Positions 1 to 9,237 of a stretch of DNA of 64,000 bases are shown piece by piece. The DNA is from Actinomycetota bacterium. Lineage in GTDB: Bacteria > Actinomycetota > Geothermincolia > Fen-727 > Anoxymicrobiaceae. The DNA is taken from the NCBI GenBank assembly GCA_018831265.1, contig JAHJCO010000002.1, forward strand, positions 220,156 to 284,155. The letters are read 5' to 3'. Below the pieces are notes generated by a model, which was given only the letters and a program-made list of their open reading frames with translations, searched no databases and was not told where the DNA came from. Position 1 is the stretch's first letter, and the number at the start of each line of letters is the position of its first letter. The position numbers were made by a program, and so were the translations under genes.

Positions 1-796
1 ACTTCTCCTCGAAACGGCCCAGGACCACGCCCGGCCACTCCACCAGCATGACCACCTCGTCCAGGACTTCCTGGTGCAGCACGGGAACCATCCCGGCCTC
101 CTCACAGACCCGGCGGCAGGATTCCGTGATCGCCTCGCGCCTGGTCGCGTGGTCAACCACGACGAACGCGTCGGAGAGAACCTTCTCGTACTCCTCGGGG
201 CAGAGTATCCTCAGGGGGCCCTGCGATAGGTAGCGGTGCCCGAAGGTCGTGTTCGAAGAGCTCAGCCCGCCGTACTCGAACCCGACCACCTTCTCCCCGA
301 GCAGGGCCAGCAACCAGCGCACCGGGCGGGAGAAGCGCGTCTCCCCGTCGCCCCAGCGCATCGACCTGCCGAACCGCAGGTTGGAGACCAGCTCTGAGAG
401 CACACCGGGGAGGACCTCCATGGCGTCGAGGCCCGGGGTCCGGGTCACCGCCAGGAGGTACGGCCCCTTCGCGGTTTCCTCGACCTCCAGCGCATCGGGT
501 TCCACCCCCTGCGACCGGGCGAAGCCCACCGCCGCGCTCGTCCATTCCCCGTCCGGGCCCCGGGCGGCCGACATCGAAGGCCCCCTCCTCCGGACCACCT
601 CGGGCTCTGCGCTCTCGGGGATATCGCCGACAAAGACGGCAAGCCTGCGCGGGGTGGCCAGCACCCTGAGAGGGCCGAATGACAGCCGGGCGCGCTCGAG
701 CAGCGCCGGCAGGGCCGCTTCTATCTGAGCGACGGCCGAGTAGGACGCCGAGGCGGGCAGCTCCTCCGTCCCTATCTCCAGCAGTAGCTCAGCCAA
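1..796 (-). CDS. glyS: glycyl-tRNA synthetase beta subunit, 5' part only
   Basis: Beta chain of the alpha2-beta2 glycyl-tRNA synthetase, which joins glycine to tRNA-Gly in the cytoplasm. Translating the minus strand from the TTG at 796 gives a protein starting [15 protein letters not shown], the characteristic start of GlyS, followed by [31 protein letters not shown] and FGHRYL-type blocks, all typical of the family. About 265 residues are present, roughly the first 40% of a normal ~690-residue subunit; the rest lies beyond base 1. The TTG start overlaps the end of glyQ by 8 bases, which implies translational coupling and supports the start choice. No frameshift is seen. Confidence 0.93.
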   Translation of the reverse strand, partial: MAELLLEIGTEELPASASYSAVAQIEAALPALLERARLSFGPLRVLATPRRLAVFVGDIPESAEPEVVRRRGPSMSAARGPDGEWTSAAVGFARSQGVEPDALEVEETAKGPYLLAVTRTPGLDAMEVLPGVLSELVSNLRFGRSMRWGDGETRFSRPVRWLLALLGEKVVGFEYGGLSSSNTTFGHRYLSQGPLRILCPEEYEKVLSDAFVVVDHATRREAITESCRRVCEEAGMVPVLHQEVLDEVVMLVEWPGVVLGRFEEK

Positions 797-1694
797 TGGG
801 TCCCTCCGGGAGTACCTCGCCGCCAGGAAGCAGCGGGTAGCCTTCCTCCTCGCGCCATTCCAGGAACCGTGCGGCGCAGGCGCGGGCCAGGGCGCGCACC
901 CGGGCGATGAACGCGGTGCGCTCCGTGACGCTTATCGCCCCGCGCGAGTCCAGCAGGTTGAAGACGTGGGAGCACTTCAGGCAGGCGTCGTAGGCCGGGT
1001 GCAGCAGGCCCTGCGCTATCAGGGCCGCCGACTCGGCCTCGAACTCGGCGAAGTGCCTGTAGAGCTGCGCCGTGTCCGCTTCCTCGAAGGAGTAGCGCGA
1101 CCACTCGACCTCCGAGCGCCGGAACAGCTCGCCGTAGGTGACCTCCTCGTTCCACGCCACCTCGAACATGTCGTCCACGTTCTGTACGTACATCGATATG
1201 CGCTCCAGGCCGTAGGTGATCTCGGCGGAGACCGGCCGGCAGTCGAACCCGCCAACCTGCTGGAAGTAGGTGAACTGGGTTATCTCCATGCCGTCCAGCC
1301 ACACCTCCCAGCCGAGCCCCCAGGCCCCGAGCGTCGGGGACTCCCAGTCGTCCTCTACGAAGCGGATGTCGTGCTCAAGCGGGTCTATGCCCAGGCCGTA
1401 CAGGCTCTGGAGGTACTGATCGATGATGTCGGGCGGCGAGGGCTTGGCGATGACCTGAAACTGGAAGTGCCTCCCGACCCGGTTGGGGTTCTCCCCGTAC
1501 CGCCCGTCGGCCGGCCGTCGGGACGGCTGGACGTAGCCGACGCGCCACGGCTCCGGCCCCAGGCAGCGCAGCAGGGTGGCGGGGTGGAATGTGCCCGCGC
1601 CCACCTCGAGATCGTACGGCTGCGCGAGCAGGTATCCCCGCTGAGCCCAGTACTCCTCGAGGGAGAGTATCACCTGCTGAAGCGTCAGGGCCAT
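789..1694 (-). CDS. glyQ: glycyl-tRNA synthetase alpha subunit
   Basis: Catalytic alpha chain of the heterotetrameric glycyl-tRNA synthetase. The 301-residue product begins [18 protein letters not shown] and continues with [16 protein letters not shown] and [20 protein letters not shown], hallmarks of GlyQ; the family is normally about 290-300 residues, so it is full length. It lies directly upstream of, and overlaps, glyS. Together with the beta chain this shows that the organism uses the two-subunit enzyme rather than the single-chain type common in most Actinomycetota, which weighs mildly against an ordinary actinobacterium. Start is the ATG at 1694. Confidence 0.97.
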   Translation of the reverse strand: MALTLQQVILSLEEYWAQRGYLLAQPYDLEVGAGTFHPATLLRCLGPEPWRVGYVQPSRRPADGRYGENPNRVGRHFQFQVIAKPSPPDIIDQYLQSLYGLGIDPLEHDIRFVEDDWESPTLGAWGLGWEVWLDGMEITQFTYFQQVGGFDCRPVSAEITYGLERISMYVQNVDDMFEVAWNEEVTYGELFRRSEVEWSRYSFEEADTAQLYRHFAEFEAESAALIAQGLLHPAYDACLKCSHVFNLLDSRGAISVTERTAFIARVRALARACAARFLEWREEEGYPLLPGGEVLPEGPIG

Positions 1695-1721
1695 TCGCCG
1701 ATTACCCCCGTCAGATATCGG

Positions 1722-2897
1722 TCACTTGATGAAGACGCTGGCTATGAACGGGTAGACCCCGAGGCTGATCACCCCGGCCAGAAGAGAGTACTCGAAACCC
1801 TTTTTCCAGTACAGGTACCCCAGGACCGTGACCAGCGATACCGCGAGGAACGCCGCGCTGGACAGAGACAGCGCGAGCGTCTCCCCCGCCTGGCGCGTCC
1901 CCAGATAGAAGTACCCGAACGCGAGCAGGGACGCCGCGGCCAGGCCCGCCCAGTGGGGCTCCAGCTTCACCGCCTCCCTGTACCTCGTGAAGATCCACAC
2001 CAGCGCCCCCAAGAGCAAAAACACGAACATCATCTCGTTGAACAGGGCGATGTTGATGTAGTTCAGCGAGTTCTTCCAGAGCGCCTCCCCGGTGCCGCCG
2101 GTGACCTTCGCCAGCCCGAAGCTCCTGGCGATGATCGTCGACACGATCAGCGGCGCCAGCGACAGCAGGCCGAAGGGCACACTCCACATCAACATGTCGG
2201 TGGCGTCCGACCACGATGCCTCGCGCTCCACCAGCCTGTTGAGGACCGGCGTCGCCAGGTCCGTACGCGCCGCCACGTTTATGCCCAGGAAGGCGAAGAA
2301 CCCGCCCTGGATCACCAGGATCAGAGCCTGGTAGAGCAGGAACACGCTGAACGAGGGCTTGATGGGCTTGACCGGCTTGGCCGGCTTAACCGGCGGCTTC
2401 TCCGCGGCGTGCTCCTTCTGCTGCTCGGGGGTGGTGTACTTCTGCTGGAACTCCTCGAGCTGCTTGTCGTACGTCTTGGGGTCCTTGTTGTACTCCTCGA
2501 GGTCTTCCTTGTACTGCTTCTGGTCTTTCTCGTACTCCTTGATGTTCGTCTTGTACTGCTTGTTGGCGACCTCTATCCAGAGGGGGTACTGAAGGAGCGC
2601 GCCGATGATGAGGATGCCCAGGAGCACCTGGAACACCTTCATCTCGCGGGTCCCGCGCTTCACCACGTTCCAGGAACCCCCCGCGGGGGCCCCTTCCTTG
2701 CCGGCGGTGGCACCCGCCTTTCCGGTCTTTCCAGTGGCGGTCCCGGCGGCGCCCTGAGGCCCCTTCCCCTGGGCGGCCCCGGCCTGCCGCACGGCTCCGC
2801 GGCCGGATGCGGCCTTCTCCGGCTCCACCTTCTTCCCCTTGGCGTAGGTGGACTTCTTGGCCCCGGCCGGCTTCTTCTTTTTCTTTTTCTTGGCCAT
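1722..2897 (-). CDS. lysine-rich N-terminus, multi-pass membrane protein (degenerate CPBP-like?)
   Basis: 391 residues of unknown function. Residues 1-75 are very rich in Lys, Ala and Gly ([12 protein letters not shown] at the start) and likely disordered and cytoplasmic. A first membrane helix follows at about 85-105, then a charged coiled-coil-like stretch rich in K, Y, E and Q (about 105-165), a Pro/Lys spacer, and six or so hydrophobic helices to the end. The last helices ([47 protein letters not shown]) are laid out like the CPBP/CAAX-protease family, but the EExxxR and two His motifs of that family are not present, so any relationship would be to a non-catalytic member. It follows glyQ's upstream side with a 27-base gap and may share its transcript. 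Confidence 0.7.
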   Translation of the reverse strand: MAKKKKKKKPAGAKKSTYAKGKKVEPEKAASGRGAVRQAGAAQGKGPQGAAGTATGKTGKAGATAGKEGAPAGGSWNVVKRGTREMKVFQVLLGILIIGALLQYPLWIEVANKQYKTNIKEYEKDQKQYKEDLEEYNKDPKTYDKQLEEFQQKYTTPEQQKEHAAEKPPVKPAKPVKPIKPSFSVFLLYQALILVIQGGFFAFLGINVAARTDLATPVLNRLVEREASWSDATDMLMWSVPFGLLSLAPLIVSTIIARSFGLAKVTGGTGEALWKNSLNYINIALFNEMMFVFLLLGALVWIFTRYREAVKLEPHWAGLAAASLLAFGYFYLGTRQAGETLALSLSSAAFLAVSLVTVLGYLYWKKGFEYSLLAGVISLGVYPFIASVFIK

Positions 2898-2935
2898 ACT
2901 TCCTTATCCCCGCGTTTGGGATGCGGCGCCTATTC

Positions 2936-2941
2936 TATAAT
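2936..2941 (+). promoter_or_regulatory. possible -10 element for the acyl-CoA dehydrogenase at 3014
   Basis: A perfect TATAAT stands 73 bases upstream of the start codon at 3014, in the short divergent gap between two genes. No clear -35 box is placed 17 bases upstream (the nearest is a weak TTTGGG with 15-base spacing), so this is only a candidate. Confidence 0.35.
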
Positions 2942-3013
2942 AGTTGGTGGTTCCGGGGGCATACCGGTTCACCCCCCGGGCGGGCTCCGGCAACACTGGC
3001 AAGGAGGCAAACC

Positions 3014-4255
3014 ATGTTCGATTTCCTTATGACCGACGAGCAGATGGCCATGCAGGAGGAGGTCAGGGACTTCACACGCTCGATCGACCGGCAGTACCTG
3101 CTGGACATGGACTCTGAAAAGATCCAGTTCCCCAGGGAGATACTCGAGGGCGCGGCGGAGCGCAACCTGCTGGGTCTGCGCTTCCCCGAGGAGTACGGAG
3201 GACGCGGGCTCGGCTGGGTGGACGAGTGCATCGCCATCGAGGAGATGGCGACCCTCGGCATACCGCCCGCATGCCTGTATTCGCTCGTCTCGATCGTCGG
3301 CGAATGCACATGCGAGTTCGGGACCGAGGAGCAGAAGCGCAAGTACCTTGCCCCTACCATCGCGGCGAAGATGTTCTGCTCGGAGGCACTGACCGAGCCG
3401 AGGGGCGGCTCGGACTTCTTCGGTGCTACCACCACCGCGAAGCAGGACGGAGACCACTTCATCCTGCACGGCCAGAAACGCTTCATAGTGGGGGCGGAGG
3501 GCTCCGACTACTTCATGGTGTACGCCAGGACGAACCCCGACGGACCGCCGCGGGACAGCCTGTCGTGCTTCCTGGTGGACAGGGACGACGATGTCGAGGT
3601 GAAGCACGTCTACGGCCTCATGGGCGCGCGCGGCGGCGGCACCGGCAGGGTGCTGTTCCGGGACACGCGCGTCCCGAAGGAGAACCTGGTGGGCGGATTG
3701 AACGAGGGCGGCCGGATCTTCTACCGCATGATGATCCCCGAGAGGTTGACATCCGCCGCGGGGGCGCTGGGCGGAGCGCGGGCGGCCATCGAGGTCGCCG
3801 CCCGCTACTCGACCAGGCGCAAGGCCTTCGGGTACCACATAAAGGACTTCCAGGGGGTCTCCTTCAAGATAGCCGAGTCGCTCACCGAGCTGGACGCGGC
3901 CCGTGCGCTCGTCTACGCGACGGCGACCGCCATCGACTCCGGCAAGGTGTCGGCCGGCCGGCTGCGCAGGATGGTCTCAGAGTCCAAGAAGTTCGCCACC
4001 GAGATGTCCTGGCACGTGGTCAACAACTGCATGCAGGTCATGGGTGGGATAGGCTACACCAACGTCTACCCCATCGAGCGGGCCGTCAGGGACTGCCGCC
4101 TGATCATGATCTGGACCGGGACCAACGAGATCATGAACCTCATCATCCAGCACGAGTTCTACAAGGAGATGGGCGCCGACGTGAAGGCTGCGGGGCGCGA
4201 CACCGAGTGGGACGCGGCGGAAGCCTTCAACGAAGAAGAAAAGATCTACGAATAA
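3014..4255 (+). CDS. acyl-CoA dehydrogenase family flavoprotein lacking the usual catalytic Glu
   Basis: 413-residue FAD enzyme of the acyl-CoA dehydrogenase family, expected to make or reduce an alpha-beta double bond in an acyl-CoA with electrons passed to an electron-transfer partner. The family order is clear: N-terminal helical domain (from [15 protein letters not shown]), middle beta domain with [15 protein letters not shown] and [13 protein letters not shown], and the C-terminal four-helix domain with [17 protein letters not shown] and [20 protein letters not shown]. At the position of the catalytic Glu of the short/medium-chain enzymes (usual Y-E-G-T) this protein reads IWTGTNEI, with Thr at about residue 368. 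The start ATG is preceded by AAGGAGG at 3001-3007. It is a single gene, facing the lipoprotein gene across an inverted repeat. Confidence 0.92.
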   Translation: MFDFLMTDEQMAMQEEVRDFTRSIDRQYLLDMDSEKIQFPREILEGAAERNLLGLRFPEEYGGRGLGWVDECIAIEEMATLGIPPACLYSLVSIVGECTCEFGTEEQKRKYLAPTIAAKMFCSEALTEPRGGSDFFGATTTAKQDGDHFILHGQKRFIVGAEGSDYFMVYARTNPDGPPRDSLSCFLVDRDDDVEVKHVYGLMGARGGGTGRVLFRDTRVPKENLVGGLNEGGRIFYRMMIPERLTSAAGALGGARAAIEVAARYSTRRKAFGYHIKDFQGVSFKIAESLTELDAARALVYATATAIDSGKVSAGRLRRMVSESKKFATEMSWHVVNNCMQVMGGIGYTNVYPIERAVRDCRLIMIWTGTNEIMNLIIQHEFYKEMGADVKAAGRDTEWDAAEAFNEEEKIYE

Positions 4256-4263
4256 CTAATACC

Positions 4264-4352
4264 GGTGCCAGGCACATTAGCCCCGTAAGTATTAGTTCCT
4301 ACACACGGCTTGGCCGAATGGCTAATAGTTGGGGGCTAATGTGCCTGGCACC
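4264..4352. repeat. inverted repeat element, GGTGCCAGGCAC family, between convergent genes
   Basis: Two perfectly complementary 21-base arms (4264-4284 and 4332-4352), beginning GGTGCCAGGCACATTAG, enclose 47 bases. It fills the gap between the converging acyl-CoA dehydrogenase and lipoprotein genes, so its transcript could fold into a strong hairpin and act as a bidirectional terminator. A second copy with the same 17-base core is at 49338-49427. No transposase is nearby; the arrangement is typical of non-autonomous palindromic elements moved in trans. Confidence 0.8.
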
Positions 4353-4361
4353 AACTATTAG

Positions 4362-5171
4362 CTACTGTCCAGGCCAGGGCTTCACGCTGGCCGGGGCCGC
4401 CAGGTTCAACTTCGCGTTGTAGTCGCTGAGGACCGCCTCCTGGGTCATCGTTACCTTGTCCCCGGGCTCGGCGTAGCCCTGCTTGATGATGTCCTCGGTG
4501 GCCCGCACCTCGACGTCACCGGCTGACATCTTGAAGTAGTAGTCCTTGACCCTGATATAGAAGTCGAATGTGGCCTTGAGGTCCTTGAGCTCGTCAACGG
4601 TCCGTACCTGGTTGCCGCTGGAGTCCTTCAGCAGGTCGGTTATCCCGGGGAGCTTTATGAGCTCTTCCATGTCGGGCACCGCCTTCAGGTGGTAGCAGGC
4701 CTCGCCCTCGACCCTGGAGTTGCCCTCCTTCGTCAGGCTCTTGAAGTACTTCAGGTACTGCGATATGGACAGGCTCTGGGTGACCGGGGCGGGCAGCTGG
4801 AAGGAGGCGGGCATCTCGTACCAGTTACCCGCCACCTGTGTGTAGAGCTTGTCGCCGACCTGCATGGCCGTGATGGGCACCCCCGGGGTCAGCTCGGTCT
4901 TCACGCGGTAGTTGCCGGTCTCCAGGTCGATGTCTCCCTCGCTGGCCTGGACGTACTCCTGCTTGGCGACCTGGCCTTCCTGGATGGGGGCCCGTGGAAG
5001 CTTCACGGTCGAGGACACCTCGAAATGCACCGTCTTTATGTCCTTCTCGGCACGCATGGCGTTCTTGGCGATGGTCTCAGCGTTCGGCCCGCAGCCGGCC
5101 AACCCGATCGCCAGCCCGGCCAGCACCACGGCCACCGTGATGACGAAAAAGCACTTCTTCAATGCGTTCAC
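4362..5171 (-). CDS. secreted lipoprotein, LppX/LolA-like fold candidate
   Basis: 269-residue lipoprotein. A signal peptide (MNALKKC, then a hydrophobic stretch) ends in the lipobox L-A-G-C with the lipidated Cys at about residue 27. The mature part (AETIAKNAMRAEKDIKTVHFEVSS, later ITAMQVGDKLYTQVAGNWYEMP) is rich in beta strands and resembles the LppX/LprG and LolA-like lipoproteins that carry lipids or sense envelope stress; this is a fold-style comparison, not a firm assignment. It is a single gene on the minus strand, with a TATAAT on the same strand at 5225-5230 as a possible promoter. It ends next to the 4264-4352 inverted repeat. Confidence 0.8.
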   Translation of the reverse strand: MNALKKCFFVITVAVVLAGLAIGLAGCGPNAETIAKNAMRAEKDIKTVHFEVSSTVKLPRAPIQEGQVAKQEYVQASEGDIDLETGNYRVKTELTPGVPITAMQVGDKLYTQVAGNWYEMPASFQLPAPVTQSLSISQYLKYFKSLTKEGNSRVEGEACYHLKAVPDMEELIKLPGITDLLKDSSGNQVRTVDELKDLKATFDFYIRVKDYYFKMSAGDVEVRATEDIIKQGYAEPGDKVTMTQEAVLSDYNAKLNLAAPASVKPWPGQ

Positions 5172-5224
5172 CTCTCGTATGCCGCCGCATGGGCGGCTCC
5201 TCGCGCGCGGTCAGGTTTCCGCTC

Positions 5225-5230
5225 ATTATA
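5225..5230 (-). promoter_or_regulatory. possible -10 element for the lipoprotein gene
   Basis: On the minus strand these six bases read TATAAT, 54 bases upstream of the lipoprotein ATG. No good -35 sequence is found at 16-18 bases, so the call rests on the -10 alone. Confidence 0.35.
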
Positions 5231-5355
5231 ACGGGCACAGACCCGGCTAGATACCCCGCTTGAACAGGTGCCCGTCCCATCGGTGTCGTAGAATACTTCG
5301 GGCGACACGACGTCGGCACCCTTCTGTTTGACGGAAAATTGATCGGGATGGTTCT

Positions 5356-7224
5356 TTGGACGGATACGCCGGTAAGTACCTCAACCTGAACCTCTCCGAC
5401 GGGAGCGGCAAGGACTTCGTCATCCCCGAGGAGGTCGTACAACGGTACCTCGGCGGCAGGGGCCTGGGGGCCTGGCTGCTCTTCCAGGGCCTCGAACCGC
5501 AGGTGGAGCCGCTTTCGCCCGATAACGTGCTGGTCCTGTCCACGGGACCTCTCACCGGGCTGGGTATCCCCGCCATGAACCATACCACCATCTGCACCAA
5601 GTCCCCGCTGACCGGCACCATCACCTGCGCTTCCCTGGGCGGCGACTTCGCCTCCAGGCTGAAGTCCTGCGGCTACGACGGGATCATCCTGCGCGGTCGC
5701 TCCCCCCTACCGGTGATCGTCGACGTCACCGAGGGCCGCTGGAAGATTCGCGAGGCCGGAAGGCTCTGGGGGTCGGACGTTTCCAGGACGCAGGAACTGC
5801 TGGCCAGCCAGGTCGCCGGCACCCTGTGCATAGGTCCAGCCGGCGAGAACATGGTGAAGTTCGCCACCATCGTCTCCGGGGAGCACACCGCCGAGCGCGG
5901 GGGGACCGGCGCCGTTATGGGCTCCAAGCGTGTCAAGGCGATAAGGGTCGGGGGCAACTTCGAGACCTCGGTCTTCGACCGCGAGCGCCTCGAGCGGCCG
6001 GTAGCCCACGTCAAGGCCAAGCTGAAGGTCGGCGAGGCATACCCGCGCTACGGTACGGCGGGCAACGTCGCGCTGGCGAACGAGCGGGGGGTGCTGCCGA
6101 CAAGGAACTTCACCTCGGGCACCTTCGACCGCTATATGAAGATAACCGGGGACGCGCTCCGGTCTCAGATCAGGCGCAAGGCCCTGGACTGCCCCGGTTG
6201 CTCGGTGGACTGCACCAACGAGATCAAGCTCTCCACGAAGGCGGAGACCATGCGGGTCAAGGGGCCCGGCTACCAGGCGCTGGTGATGCTCGGCAGCAAC
6301 CTGCTGATAGACGAGCTGGACGCCATCGTGCGCAACAACTACCTGTGCTACCTGCTGGGTATGGATCCGATCAGCACCGGGGGAACCCTTGCCATGGCCA
6401 TGGAACTCTCCGAGAAGGGACGCATGGTACTGCCGCTGCAGTTCGGCAGCGCCCGCGAGGTGGGACCGCTCCTGCCCCTCATCGCGCAGCGTAAGGGTCC
6501 CGGAGACGAACTCGCCGACGGTGCCGCAGGGCTGGTCCGCAGGTACGGGTACAGCGACCTGTGCATGGCGGTCAAGGGCATGGAGCTCTCGGGGTACGAT
6601 CCCCGGGGCTGCTGGGGCCAGGGGCTGGCCTTCGCAACCTCGCCGGCGGGCGGCACCCACAACGGCAGCATGATGGCCGCCGTGGAGGTCCTGGGGCGGC
6701 CGGTGGGGATACCCGGGGCCAGGGCGGCGGGCAAGGTCAAGCTCACCATATTCTCCCAGGACCTGTTCGCGGCCCTCGACACGCTGGTCGCCTGCAACCG
6801 CGCCGCGTTCTGCATGCTCACCGTACCCGCCATCGCCCACGCGATGCCCACCTGGATCAACGGCTTCTTCGCTGGCCGGATGCCGGGCTTCTCGAGCTCC
6901 CTGGTGGACGTCTCGCAGTACCACGCCGCGCTCTCGTTCGTGACGGGTGTGAAGTACAACCGGAGGGCGCTGCTCCGCGTCGGGGAGCGCACCTTCAACC
7001 TCGAGCACCTGTTCAACCTCAGGGAGGGCTACACCAGCAAGGACGACACGCTTCCCCTGAGGTTCCTCGGCGAGCCGTTCAGGGAGGGCCCGTCCGCCGG
7101 CAATGTCGTGCCGCTGACCAAGATGCTGCTCCGGTACTACAAGGCCCGGGGCTGGAACGAGGTCGGCATCCCGACCGAAGCCCTCCTCAAGCGCCTCACC
7201 ATCGACGAACGCTCTTCCGGCTAA
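5356..7224 (+). CDS. aldehyde ferredoxin oxidoreductase family (tungstopterin enzyme)
   Basis: 622-residue cytoplasmic enzyme of the AOR family, which oxidises aldehydes (or reduces acids) with a tungsten bis-pterin and one [4Fe-4S] cluster, using ferredoxin. Family blocks are all present: YLGGRGLGAWLLF near residue 32, TGPLTGLGIPAMNHTT, SPLTGTITCASLGGDFA, GENMVKFATIVSGEHTAERGG and MGSKRVKAI. The cluster ligands CPGCSVDC fall at residues 279, 282 and 286, with the fourth Cys in LVACNRAAFC. Length matches the family (about 600-620). The start is a TTG at 5356; an in-frame stop at 5329 limits other choices and the ribosome-binding site is poor. Substrate cannot be read from sequence. It stands alone, without a ferredoxin gene beside it. 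Confidence 0.93.
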   Translation: MDGYAGKYLNLNLSDGSGKDFVIPEEVVQRYLGGRGLGAWLLFQGLEPQVEPLSPDNVLVLSTGPLTGLGIPAMNHTTICTKSPLTGTITCASLGGDFASRLKSCGYDGIILRGRSPLPVIVDVTEGRWKIREAGRLWGSDVSRTQELLASQVAGTLCIGPAGENMVKFATIVSGEHTAERGGTGAVMGSKRVKAIRVGGNFETSVFDRERLERPVAHVKAKLKVGEAYPRYGTAGNVALANERGVLPTRNFTSGTFDRYMKITGDALRSQIRRKALDCPGCSVDCTNEIKLSTKAETMRVKGPGYQALVMLGSNLLIDELDAIVRNNYLCYLLGMDPISTGGTLAMAMELSEKGRMVLPLQFGSAREVGPLLPLIAQRKGPGDELADGAAGLVRRYGYSDLCMAVKGMELSGYDPRGCWGQGLAFATSPAGGTHNGSMMAAVEVLGRPVGIPGARAAGKVKLTIFSQDLFAALDTLVACNRAAFCMLTVPAIAHAMPTWINGFFAGRMPGFSSSLVDVSQYHAALSFVTGVKYNRRALLRVGERTFNLEHLFNLREGYTSKDDTLPLRFLGEPFREGPSAGNVVPLTKMLLRYYKARGWNEVGIPTEALLKRLTIDERSSG

Positions 7225-7310
7225 TGGCGAAGTGCCGCCACGGCCTCGACCTCGAGGAGCCCCCTCACGCAACGAGCTCCGCGTACCGCGATCATCGACC
7301 GTGGCCTGTT
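7221..7310 (-). pseudogene. possible 3' remnant of a RidA-family gene
   Basis: Read on the minus strand from the edge of the repeat at 7311, the frame gives RPRSMIAVRGARC then VRGLLEVEAVAALRH and a stop, very like the C-terminal strand of RidA/YjgF proteins (R-P-x-S-M-x-x-V ... G-x-L-V-E-[IV]-E-A-[IV]-A). No RidA sequence is seen on the other side of the repeat. This suggests a gene truncated at the point where the element inserted. The match is short, so the call is tentative. Confidence 0.35.
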
Positions 7311-7478
7311 GGTGTCAATGACTTGAATAACAATAGTTAACAATAAAGAACAATCAAGATATAAAATTTACTTATACAACAACCTCTGGGTGTTCATAAC
7401 CCGAATTCGGGCGATTACCGTTATTTCTGATATAACGGGTCAACTGATGTTGCTGGTGTGATTCAAGCCTTTGACACC
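7311..7478. repeat. AT-rich ~168-bp element with terminal inverted repeats, copy A
   Basis: Begins GGTGTCAATGACTTGAATAA and ends with the near-complement GTGATTCAAGCCTTTGACACC-like arm. The interior is markedly AT-rich compared with the chromosome and has no open frame. It shares TTGAATAACA at the left, TCTGAT about 50 bases from the right end and GTGATTCAA at the right with the elements at 28233-28391 and 37002-37166. With copy C it also shares GAATTCGG. A non-autonomous mobile element is the simplest reading. Confidence 0.75.
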
Positions 7479-7712
7479 TCGCGGAATAAAGCAGTCAGTC
7501 GCCGAGGTAGTACTGGATCTTGCATTGGGGGTCAAACCTGGAATTGTGCGTGCTGGAATCCATATCCACTAGTCTGAGCCCCAGGCCTCATCGCGCCTCA
7601 TCTCCTCGAGCTACTCATCTCTGAGCTCGACCGCACCGGACCCCATGAACTCGCGGGCGAAGCCCAGCGATCTCAGCGCCTCTTTCCTGGTGGTGACTTC
7701 GCTCAAAAAGAC
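7479..7712. other. gene-poor gap; one doubtful 31-codon minus-strand frame
   Basis: No convincing gene. On the minus strand a frame from a TTG at 7706 to a stop at 7611 gives a 31-residue peptide (SEVTTRKEALRSLGFAREF in its first half), with codon usage like the neighbouring genes. It could be a remnant of a longer gene or a small gene downstream of uppS; I do not recognise it. Confidence 0.3.
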
Positions 7713-8429
7713 CTACCCCAGGCCTCCGAACTTGCGGATGCGCCTGTTGTACTCCTCGACGGCCTCGACCAGGTGCTTTCCCCGGAAATCGGGCCAGAGC
7801 GTCGGCGTGTAGTAAAGCTCGGCGTAGGCTATCTCCCAGAGGAGGAAGTTGCTCACCCGTATCTCCCCGGCCGTGCGTATCATCAGGTCGTAATCCGGCA
7901 GGTCGGGCGCGTAAAGGTGCCTGCCGACCGTCTTCTCGGTAATCGAGCCCGGCTTCAGCCGGCCAGAGGCTATCTCCTCTCCTATGGCCTTCATCGCATC
8001 AACCAGCTCCGCGCGCCCCCCGTAGTTGAACGCGACGTTCAGCTTCAGACCGGTGTTCCCTCGGGTCAGCTCCATCGACTCGACCATCTTGTTCCAGAGG
8101 GAGCCCGGGATGCGCCCCCGGCGCCCCATGAAGCGGATCTTCACGTTGCTCTCGTGAAACTCCTGCACGCGCAGATCCAGCAGGTCCCGGTTGAAGCTCA
8201 TCAGGAACTTCACCTCGTCCGCCGGGCGCCTCCAGTTCTCCGTGGAGAACGCGTACAGCGTCAGAGCCTCCAGCCCCAGCTCGACCGACATCCTCACGGT
8301 GGATGTCACCGACTTCTCGCCCTCGCGGTGCCCCTCGATGCGCGGCAGTCCCTTCCGTGTGGCCCAGCGGCCGTTCCCGTCCATGATTATCGCGATCCTG
8401 GGCGGCACCTTCATCGATTTCCTAGCCAT
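7713..8429 (-). CDS. uppS: isoprenyl transferase (undecaprenyl diphosphate synthase family)
   Basis: 238-residue cis-prenyltransferase that extends farnesyl diphosphate with isopentenyl diphosphate to make the C55 carrier lipid for peptidoglycan precursors. Diagnostic sequence: IAIIMDGNGRWA near residue 13 with the Mg-binding Asp, GHREG, LTLYAFSTENWRRP, FNYGGRAEL, and close to the end IRTAGEIRVSNFLLWE then AYAELY and LWPDF. Length is normal. Its 5' end overlaps the last 8 bases of recO, so the pair is translationally coupled. It is the last solid gene of the minus-strand block that starts with mreB. Confidence 0.96.
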   Translation of the reverse strand: MARKSMKVPPRIAIIMDGNGRWATRKGLPRIEGHREGEKSVTSTVRMSVELGLEALTLYAFSTENWRRPADEVKFLMSFNRDLLDLRVQEFHESNVKIRFMGRRGRIPGSLWNKMVESMELTRGNTGLKLNVAFNYGGRAELVDAMKAIGEEIASGRLKPGSITEKTVGRHLYAPDLPDYDLMIRTAGEIRVSNFLLWEIAYAELYYTPTLWPDFRGKHLVEAVEEYNRRIRKFGGLG

Positions 8430-9237
8430 CGGTCGTCCCCTCCCGTGCCCTGCCTTGCGGGAACTCCTTCATCACCCGGTGCGACTTGAACTCCCGCTCC
8501 ATCCAGTGTTCGAGGACCCTGTCCATCAGCGCCCCGGCCTCCTTCGCCGCGCCCGCGCGCGGTGGCCTCGAAGGCCACTCCCCCAGCCGGTGCACGCCCA
8601 TCCAGGCCAGCAGCTCCACAGTATCGGCCTGCAGGGTCACCAGCCTGCCCGCGCCCCTCTCTCCCCCGGACGAGCATCCCTCGCAGACCAGCCCCCCCAT
8701 GTGCAACGAGAAGGACGCCCCGCCGGCGCCGGGCGCCTTCCCGCACGAGGCGCAGGTCCCGACCCGCAGCTCGAACCCCGCAGCCGCCATCGCCCTGAAA
8801 TCGAAGAACGCCCTGGTGAACGGCGCCCGCTCGGGATAGCGGTCCAGTAGCTGCAGGGCCTCCTCCAGCAGCAGGAAGAGCTCCGGGTGGGGCTCCTCGT
8901 CGGCGGTCATGCTGTCGGCGAGCTCCGCCATGGCCGAGGCGGACACGTAGAGGTCTAGGTCTTCCCTGACCCCCGGGAAGGACTCGATTATCTCCGCCTG
9001 CTTGACCGTGTCCATGTTCCGCCCCCTGTGCACGAGGAGCTGGACGTGCGTCAGAGGCTCCAGCCTGGCCCCGAAGCGGCTGGTGGTCTTCCTGACTCCC
9101 TTTGCCACCGCGCTGCGCTTTCCGTGCTCCCTGGTCAGTATGCGCAGTATCTTGTCCGACTCCCCCAGCTTGTAAGAGCGCAAAACGATGCCGACGTCCC
9201 GGTACTCGGGCCTCTTCCTGGCGCTACCCCGAGGCAC
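8422..9237 (-). CDS. recO: DNA repair protein RecO
   Basis: 271-residue RecO, which anneals single strands and loads RecA with RecR in the RecFOR gap-repair pathway. The N-terminal OB-fold region has the family pattern DVGIVLRSYKLGESDKIL and LTREHGKRSAVAKGVRK; the helical C-terminal part carries a four-Cys zinc site, CASCG about residue 160 and CEGC about residue 185. Length is normal (240-270). It starts with GTG at 9237, overlaps deoC by 14 bases upstream and uppS by 8 bases downstream. The era-recO-glyQS order found here, with insertions, is common in bacteria. Confidence 0.95.
   Translation of the reverse strand: MPRGSARKRPEYRDVGIVLRSYKLGESDKILRILTREHGKRSAVAKGVRKTTSRFGARLEPLTHVQLLVHRGRNMDTVKQAEIIESFPGVREDLDLYVSASAMAELADSMTADEEPHPELFLLLEEALQLLDRYPERAPFTRAFFDFRAMAAAGFELRVGTCASCGKAPGAGGASFSLHMGGLVCEGCSSGGERGAGRLVTLQADTVELLAWMGVHRLGEWPSRPPRAGAAKEAGALMDRVLEHWMEREFKSHRVMKEFPQGRAREGTTDG

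Noticed and set aside
1722..2897. Active CAAX-type protease (CPBP)
   Set aside because: The helix layout is suggestive but the Glu-Glu and His motifs needed for activity are not present, so it is left as an unknown membrane protein.
966..3032. Long plus-strand frame (688 codons) opposite glyQ and the membrane protein
   Set aside because: It is antisense to two well-supported genes, its translation is Arg/Leu/Val-rich low-complexity sequence without any family motif, and GC-rich genes commonly leave such frames on the other strand.
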